The notes below the pieces were generated by a model. That model was given only the letters and a program-made list of their open reading frames with translations. It was not told the DNA's origin and made no database searches. DNA of 64,000 nt. It comes from Amia ocellicauda (taxonomy: Eukaryota; Chordata; Actinopteri; Amiiformes; Amiidae). A program made the position numbers and the translations under genes. Shown piece by piece: positions 11,165 to 19,996 of the stretch. The stretch spans positions 25,736,733-25,800,732 of the forward strand of contig NC_089850.1 in NCBI RefSeq assembly GCF_036373705.1, read 5' to 3'. How positions within the stretch are numbered: position 1 is the first letter of the stretch; every line of letters starts with the position of its first letter.

Positions 11165-11165
<1 letters not shown>

Positions 11166-11534
11166 ACAGTTTTAGCTGGATCTTTGGTTAAGCGTCATTG
11201 TTTTGTGTGGGTTGAAATTTTGGAATATGTTTACTAAAAGGCCAATCAAACCCACTGCGGATGAGGCAGGAAAATGATTTGGATCTGACTTAGAACACCA
11301 AATTAAGCCAACACCCAAATCTGAATCTTCTGCACAGAAAAACAGACTGGGGTTCTTGCGTTAAGTATCTGCTGCACCTTTAGTAGAGAAAAAACCAAAC
11401 AAAAGCCTCTGCACACCCACAAGTGTTTCTGTGATTAATGAATTAATTAAAGGGCAGGGACATCCTTTCAGATGTCATAGCAGGGTGTTCCATAATTGAA
11501 TTAAAAGGAAAAGTGATTTTTGACCAGGTAGATG

Positions 11535-11535
11535 A

Positions 11536-11590
<55 letters not shown>
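11535..11590. repeat. (TTA)n microsatellite
   Basis: About 18 perfect units. Its poly-isoleucine translation is not a gene. Confidence 0.9.
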
Positions 11591-11591
<1 letters not shown>

Positions 11592-11849
11592 CACTGGTAT
11601 TCAATTGAATATATTGTTTCAGAATTTTTTTTTGTTGGCTTTAAAAGATTCATGTCTACAAACATATTTCTGTTAAACATCAGAGTAGTCCTATATCTTT
11701 TTTATTTTCTTTGCAGAATATACAAATACAATCGTACATTTTATAAAACAGTTAACTTTCAGTTGAGTTGTTGAATTCAAAGTCCTTTTAAGTGGGCAAA
11801 CGAATGTGTTGTGTGTTTACGTCCCCACACCTATAATTGTGAATCCACT

Positions 11850-12178
11850 GAAACAGAAACTCACTGGCGTGCTTCAAATGCCACTTTTCCCAGCCCAGCA
11901 TGGCCACTCCCCTGACACTGCTGCGCTTTCGAGTTTGCCCCGAGATTCAGTGCATGTGTTGCTGAGCCCAGATCAGCTTCCCAGCAGTGTCAAGTGTGCA
12001 TGTGCTCAGTTATTCATGAATTGCGCCTGAGAGACGCCTGGAAAACACACTGGCTGATGTGGCTGCACTTCTCTAGCGGGACGGGGCACCTTCGTATTTC
12101 GCTGAAGACCAGTTTTGTACAAAACGATGCGGAAATAATCCCGGATGACTTCAATGATCTGTGTGGAGTTTGCATGAA
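11850..12178 (+). promoter_or_regulatory. Probable promoter/5' UTR of IL20RA
   Basis: A locally GC-richer, CpG-containing stretch directly before the inferred first coding exon, in an otherwise AT-rich interval. No TATA box is obvious. The call rests on position and composition only. Confidence 0.35.
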
Positions 12179-12233
12179 ATGCTGGGACAAAGATTCCTAA
12201 CTACTATATTCTTTGTAACACTACAGACTACAG
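12179..12233 (+). CDS. il20ra: IL20RA exon 1 (signal peptide)
   Basis: The ATG at 12179 (G at -3) opens [18 protein letters not shown], a good signal peptide, and ends in phase 1 at a GTCAGT donor. Exon 2 requires exactly phase 1, and adding these 55 nt makes the whole CDS a multiple of three with the family's usual length. No transcript evidence, so this exon is inferred. Confidence 0.65.
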
Positions 12234-15200
12234 GTCAGTGTCAACTACTTTGTGTAAATCCAGAAATGTGTTTTTCCCCCCCAAAACAACTAATCAAATG
12301 AACGAAAAGCTTAATTCTCTCTCTTTATTGTGTCAGTGATTAAGTCAAAGGTGGTGATGCATTGTATAGCCTAGTTACCAAAGCTTTTATTTCTGTTAAC
12401 TACACTGAAACCTCACACTTATACATTCACTCACAATATCAGTTTCACTCATGTTATTTCTGTACTTATTCCTCAACTTCTTATGATTGATGCTTTTTTC
12501 ACAGTATTGCTATAATGTTAGTTAATACATGCATGTATTCATTCTAAACTGTAAACGGCAAAGTTATTAGAATGATCAATTTCTAAAATGTTATCATTTT
12601 ATTACTATTTTAAGTAAGATTTGAGTAAGATTGAGTTAATCTAAATGTTGAAATATGTGCAATATTGAAGTAACTTGCAAGAGACTGGGGCTGTGGAATT
12701 AGTTTAGGATTGTAATTGTTTTTCATAGTTGTAAAGAGTTATATTACTTTTATGTTGTATCTATGTTATTCCATGTTCAGTCTGTGAATATTTTGTGCTA
12801 ATTTGTGTTAGTGTGCTTGTCTGCTCCCCCCTAGTTTTAACCTTAGGTCTCTTTATGCATCCCTTGTTATAGTCATATCTTTTGTTAAATGGCTGAATGC
12901 TTAAGTTGTTTGTCATTTGATCTTAAGTAGTTAAGTAGTATGAGGCTCTTCTGTTAAAAATAATAAACATATTTTTTTAGATTTCTTAAAAACTAGGAAC
13001 TGTTAAGTTTCATGTACATTTGATTGTATTAAGTCCTCGCTACTGTGCAAAATGTAGGAACCCAGAACATATGAATGTGCATAGTATTAAACAAAAAATA
13101 AACCAATCTATTATGTACATTTTGTGAACACCAGTCACACATACAATATTACAAACATATTTGGGGGAAAAGATTAATACTAAAAGACCATTTTTCACAG
13201 TTCACATTTTATAGGCTGTGGGACAACCTTTGACATCATGACTTCTGTAACCCTTTTGATTGCAGATGTAGAATAAAATGATCACTGTACCTGCAAGTAT
13301 AGGGGCAGTTCCGTTGTGAAACTGATCTGCTACAGCTCTCCAGGGACAGCGGACTGTTGTTTGACTGAATGAAACTCACATACAAAAAAGTATTAAGCAC
13401 TTCAGTCATTGTGTGTACAATTGTGTACAATTGCTTTAGAAACATGGTTTCTGTCCCTCAGGGGCTGGATACATTCCTGATGTGTTTTCAAATATTCAAT
13501 AGCCATTCTGAATTATTCTTTGAAACTTGGAATCACGTTGATTGGGGACACTGGGAAATGATCACTTCATAAAACAGACATGTTCAGATCCTAGGTAATT
13601 AGGTAACTAGGTAATTCAATTACAGACATGTAAGCCTTCTAAGCATTCATGCAGTTATGGGCCATGCCTGTCCTTTTATTGGTACTAAATGAATTACCTT
13701 AGATTAGATGATAGATTAATTTATTAAGGAGGTAACAATCAGACAACACTTTAAATGTTTTTAATAATTAAGTCTTAAAACAATAGGCTTATGGGTTTTA
13801 CAGGAATGTATGGTTATTTGTGTTCCATATGGAAAATGCTGGGTATGCAATATTATTTTTTATATGTGTATTGTCATACTATATATGTACAGTGAGGGAA
13901 AAAAGTATTTGATCCCCTGCTGATTTTGAAAGTTTGCCCACTGACAAATAAATTATCAGTCTATAATTTTAATGGTAGGTGTATTTTAACAGTGAGAGAC
14001 AGAATAACAACAAAAAAATCCAGAAAAACGCATTTCAAAAAAGTTATAAATTGATTTGCATGATAATGAGGGAAATAAGTATTTGATCCCCTATCAATCA
14101 GCAAGATTTCTGGCTCCCAGGTCTCTTTTATACAGGTAACGAGCTGAGATTAGGAGCACTCTCTTAAAGGGAGTGCTCCTAATCTCATCTCGTTACCTGT
14201 ATAAAAGACACCTGTCCACAGAAGCAATCAATCAATCAGATTCCAAACTCTCCACCATGGCCAAGACCAAAGAGCTGTCCAAGGATGTCAGGGACAAGAT
14301 TGTAGACCTACACAAGGCTGGAATGGGCTACAAGACCATCGCCAAGCAGCTTGTGAGAAGGTGACAACAGTTGGTGCGATTATTCGCAAATGGAAGAAAC
14401 ACAAAATAACTGTCAGTCTCCCTCGGTCTGGGGCTCCATGGAAGATCTCACCTCGTGGAGTTTCAATGATCATGAGAACGGTGAGGAATCAGCCCAGAAC
14501 TACACAGGAGGATCTTGTTAATGATCTCAAGGCAGCTGGGACCATTGTCACCAAGAAAACAATTGGTAACACACTACGCCGTGAAGGACTGAAATCCTGC
14601 AGCGCCCGCAAGGTCCCCCTGCTCAAGAAAGCACATGTACAGGCCGGTCTGAAGTTTGCCAATGAACATCTGAATGATTCAGAGGAGAACTGGGTGAAAG
14701 TGTTGTGGTCAGATGAGACCAAAATCGAGCTCTTTGGCATCAACTCAACTCGCCATGTTTGGAGGAGGAGGAATGACCCCAAGAACACCATCCCCACCGT
14801 CAAACATGGAGGTGGAAATATTATGCTTTGGGGGTGTTTTTCTGCTAAGGGGACAGGACAACTGCACCGCATCAAAGGGACGATGGACGGGGCCATGTAC
14901 TGTCAAATCTTGGGTGAGAACCTCCTTCCCTCAGCCAGGGCATTGAAAATGGGTCGTGGATGGGGATTCCAGCATGACAATGACCCAAAACACACAGCCA
15001 AGGCAACAAAGGAGTGGCTCAAGAAGAAGCACAATGAGGTCCTGGAGTGGCCTAGCCAGTCTCCAGACCTTAATCCCATAGAAAATCTGTGGAGTTAGCT
15101 GAAGGTTCGAGTTGCCAAACGTCAGCCTCGACACCTTAATGACTTGAAGAGGATCTGCAAAGAGGAGTGGGACAAAATCCCTCCTGAGATGTGTGCAAAC

Positions 15201-18200
15201 CTGGTGGCCGACTACAAGAAACGTCTGACCTCTGTGATTGCCAACAAGGGTTTTGCCACCAAGTACTAAGTCGAAGGGGTCAAATACTTATTTCCCTCAT
15301 TAACATGCAAATCAATTTATAACATTTTTGAAATGCGTTTTTCTGGATTTTTTTGCTGTTATTCTGTCTCTCACTGTTAAAATACACCTACCATTAAAAT
15401 TATAGACTGATCATTTCTTTGTCAGTGGGCAAACGTACAAAATCAGCAGGGGATCAAATACTTTTTTTCCTCACTGTACCTATATTTCAAGATGATGAAC
15501 TTTCAAATGAACTTTTACCCCATCCCATGCCAACCAAGGTTTTATACTGAACAACATTCAATGCTATCTGTTTGAACAGATTATTGAGCAGACAGACAGC
15601 ACTGGTCTCCCACAGCCGCTATATAGATGAGTAGACTGCAGACTTTAACATTTCATGTTTGAAAATACTATTAACCTAAGTCTTAGGTTAGTTCTTAAGG
15701 CTCATATACACTCACCTAAAGGATTATTAGGAACACCTGTTCAATTTCTCATTAATGCAATTATCTAACCAACCAATCACATGGCAGTTGCTTCAATGCA
15801 TTTAGGGGTGTGGTCCTGGTCAAGACAATCTCCTGAACTCCAAACTGAATGTCTGAATGGGAAAGAAAGGTGATTTAAGCAATTTTGAGCGTGGCATGGT
15901 TGTTGGTGCCAGACGGGCCGGTCTGAGTATTTCACAATCTGCTCAGTTACTGGGATTTTCACGCACAACCATTTCTAGGGTTTACAAAGAATGGTGTAAA
16001 AAGGGAAAAACATCCAGTATGCGGCAGTCCTGTGGGCGAAAATGCCTCGTTGATGCTAGAGGTCAGAGGAGAATGGGCCGACTGATTCAAGCTGATAGAA
16101 GAGCAACTTTGACTGAAATAACCACTCGTTACAACCGAGGTATGCAGCAAAGCATTTGTGAAGCCACAACACGTACAACCTTGAGGTGGATGGGCTACAA
16201 CAGCAGAAGACCCCACCGGGTACCACTCATCTCCACTACAAATAGGAAAAAGAGGCTACAATTTGCACAAGCTCACCAAAATTGGACAGTTGAAGACTGG
16301 AAAAATGTTGCCTGGTCTGAAGAGTCTCGATTTCTGTTGAGACATTCAGGAGAGTCAGAATTTGACGTAAACAGAAGGAGAACATTGGTCCATCATGCCT
16401 TGTTACCACTGTGCAGGCTGGTGGTGGTGGTGTAATGGTGTGGGGGATGTTTTCTTGGCACACTTTAGGCCCCTTAGTGCCAATTGGGCATCGTTTAAAT
16501 GCCACGGCCTACCTGAGCATTGTTTCTGACCATGTCCATCCCTTTATGACCACCATGTACCCATCCTCTGATGGCTACTTCCAGCAGGATAATGCACCAT
16601 GTCACAAAGGTCGAATCATTTCAAATTGGTTTCTTGAACATGACAATGAGTTCACTGTACTAAACTGGCCCCCACAGTCACCAGATCTCAACCCAATAGA
16701 GCATCTTTGGGATGTGGTGGAACGGGAGCTTTGTGCCCTGGATGTGCATCCCACAAATCTCCATCAACTGCAAGATGCTATCCTATCAATATGGGCCAAC
16801 ATTTCTAAAGAATGCTTTCAGCACCTTGTTGAATCAATGCCACGTAGAATTAAGGCAGTTCTGAAGGCGAAAGGGGGTCAAACACAGTATTAGTATGGTG
16901 TTCCTAATAATCCTTTAGGTGAGTGTACATGAGTTTCACATTGACTTCGATGTAAACCCACTTCAAAGAAAAGTATTTCAAGTGACATCTGACACATTTC
17001 AGTGTCCTGATTTATGACTGAAAGATGTAAACTACGTATAAATGATATCCTGCTTCTGCACACACAAAAACAGTTTAAAACAACAAGACAAATGTTTACA
17101 GTTTTCATCTTGAATTTGTATTTTTCTCTGGTGCTCTTATTAACAAAAGGCATTTTACATAGTATCTCAAAGCATTAGAAACTAATATAAGAACTATATA
17201 TATATATATATATTTTTTTTTTTTACCCTAAGGGATTCTTGTACTCTGATTCCTCTTTCATAGTTCAGTTTCCTTAATATAAATCCCTGGCGAGTAATCT
17301 AATCTCTGTTACTATTCAGCATTTGCTAATGATTTACCTAGGTCAATTCAAAATGGTTACAGTTTCCCTTCTTGTTTGTTACCATTGCTGACATAATTTT
17401 CCCCGCCATGCAGTGCTTGGGTTGAATCATGGTTTTAGGGTGAGCATGCACTTTGTATTGGCTGAAAGACACCCAATTGTAAAAAATGATTTGCTTTTAA
17501 TTCAAAAAATGAATACAAATGAAGCCATGAACAGGGACACCTACCTGATGTGACCCTTCATGAATACTGCTTAACTGAGACCTTCAAAAACATTACTCAT
17601 TAATTAATTTATATGTGCTTAGATTACTGTGGGCCACAATTTTGTACCAAGATTAAGACGTTTAATTATTATACATTTTTTGATGGTTGGTATTCTTATT
17701 GTATTTCAGACATTATCTATGGATCTGCTGTACCTCTGCCACGTGAAGTAGACTTCAAATCTTATAACCTGAGGAATGTTGTTGAATGGATGCCAGGAGA
17801 CGGAGCTGACAATGAGACGCGATACACAGTACAGTATGCAATGTAAGGAGAGATTTGTATTATCTGCAAATGAGTTATGTTTATGTCCATAGCAAAACTG
17901 AATGTATTAAGTCAGTGCAGTAAACTGGAAGGGAAACTTTAGAAGGTTTTTGCTGCAGTGCAAATTTGTTTTCCATTTGTGTTTATGCTTTCAGGTACTC
18001 TTGCTAAGAGTTTGGAAAAACACACTTTTGGCACCTGTTGTATTCTGTTGTACTGTATTATTTACATGTTAAATAAGAACATCATGTTCAAGAAGAAGAA
18101 TAGCTTAATTATTGACATTTGAACTTCTCTATTGAAAACTTCCTGATATGTTGACTTCCTAAATCAATGTAAATGTGATGTGTTACCTAGGTCTGTATTA

Positions 18201-19945
18201 GAAAATCAGCCCAAGATCTTTTGGTCCCATTAATGCAGGATCATGAGTCGCATGAAAAAGATCACCCTTTGTCTTTGCTCTCTCTTTCAGTCAGTCTGTT
18301 CAGTAAGGCAGGCATCCTGTGCTTTTGCATTGCTGGGCCCTGTGTCAGGTGCAAATTTGCATGATACCACATTGTACACTGCACAGTGGTTTCAGGTCGA
18401 AGAAAACATACACTCCACTGAATCTAAAGTATTAATATAGCACCAGTTCAAATCTTTAAAAAAATCTGCAATTGGGATAATGTATGAGCATGCTTTTTCT
18501 GATTTTCATCTTTTCCTCAGCTATGGAGAAGAGAATATGGGAGATGTGATGTGGAGGGTTAAGAAGAAATGTCAGAATATCTTGAATACGTGGTGTGACC
18601 TTTCGAACGAGACTAGCGACTTGGAAGAGAATTACTACGCAAGGGTTAAAGCGGTTTCTACTATTGGCTCTTCACAATGGGCGAACACGAAGAGGTTCAA
18701 TCCAAAGTTAGACAGTAAGTAATTAATGTCAAATGTGCATCTTTCCTCCAAGAAACCCTGAAGGCAACTTCTGCTTTTACTTATCTTCTTCCACTATGTT
18801 AATGGCTGGAATAATAGCTACCTAGAGTTACAGGTTATGCATCTGGCTTTTTTAATGAAGCTATATTGAATTCAAAATGGGAGTAAAACCTATGTAGATC
18901 CATACCAGCACATTGTTTTTTTGCTTCAGTGTGTTGTGTAGTTTGCATAAATACTCCTTGGATTCAAAGCTTTACGGGAATTTTGTCTCCAACAGCCACC
19001 TTTGGACCCCCGCAGTTAAAAGTGACAGTACGCGACAAAACCATTAATATCAAGGTAAAGGGACCAATGAGATGGAGGAGTAATAAGAATGGAAAGGCAG
19101 TCTCCATGTTAAAATACTACCCTCAGATGACGTACAAAATATGTGTCCAAAAATACAAAACAAATAATTCGGTAAGTATTATTACAGATTATTTTGCTTT
19201 ACCATGCCTAATTTTCATCACAAAATATTGCTAGGAAGCCTAGTTATCCATATAAAGTGGGACAAGTTAATACAAATAGAAGGGGGTTAGGGTGGGGCTC
19301 AGCATATTTTAATCTACATAACTCATATTTCATTACTTGGATAATGGCAGTAAAGTATACCTCTCCCCTCTTCCCCTCTCCCACTCATGCTGGGGAACAA
19401 CTTCTCTCTCGCACTCCAAATCTATTGTTACATTCTCGCACTGCCTTCTCTGCAGGCTGACTAGTTGTGTAAAAAGACACCTCCCAGCCCGCCCGCTCCC
19501 CCACCCTTTCTCCTCCTTTGCCCTGTTGTGGTTGAACCAGCTACCCAAGACTGCTCTGTCGCTCACCAGCACTTCCTGAATCTAACCTGTTCAGACTGCT
19601 ACAAGGTTTTTCCCCTTCCCTTGCTACCTTGCTTCACTGTGCATGCATGGTAAAGATTATACTCCATGTGCTGTATTGCAAATTTGCTTCCTGCACCATA
19701 GAAGCTGATTAACTTCTCATTACTCACACTCATGTGTTATATGTTGTATGCTTGTTGGCTTGGATAAACATACTAGCTTTATAAATAAATAATAATGTCC
19801 TTTCAAAAAGAGTGTCAGAACAGGGAAGCAACATTGCATTGTATGACATGCAGTTTACCACCCAGTCTTCTATTATAAAAATAAAAATCAGCAAATTTTA
19901 TTGCAAAGGCTCAGGTAATCAGGTAATGAAATCTGTTTTATTTAT

Positions 19946-19996
<51 letters not shown>

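Larger units (their letters stand above)
13890..15476 (+). mobile_element. Tc1/mariner DD34E element, nearly intact, in IL20RA intron 1
   Basis: Flanked by TA at 13888-13889 and 15477-15478. Each arm is about 200 bp and carries an outer and an inner copy of the GTATTTGATCCCCT motif (13907 and 14080 on the left; inverted near 15280 and 15450 on the right), an IR/DR arrangement like that of Sleeping Beauty-type elements. A long palindrome sits just before the transposase start. Length 1587 bp. Sequence decay is light, so the insertion looks fairly young. Confidence 0.92.

Noticed and set aside
11532..11774. Open frame starting with poly-isoleucine
   Set aside because: Translation of the (TTA)n microsatellite.
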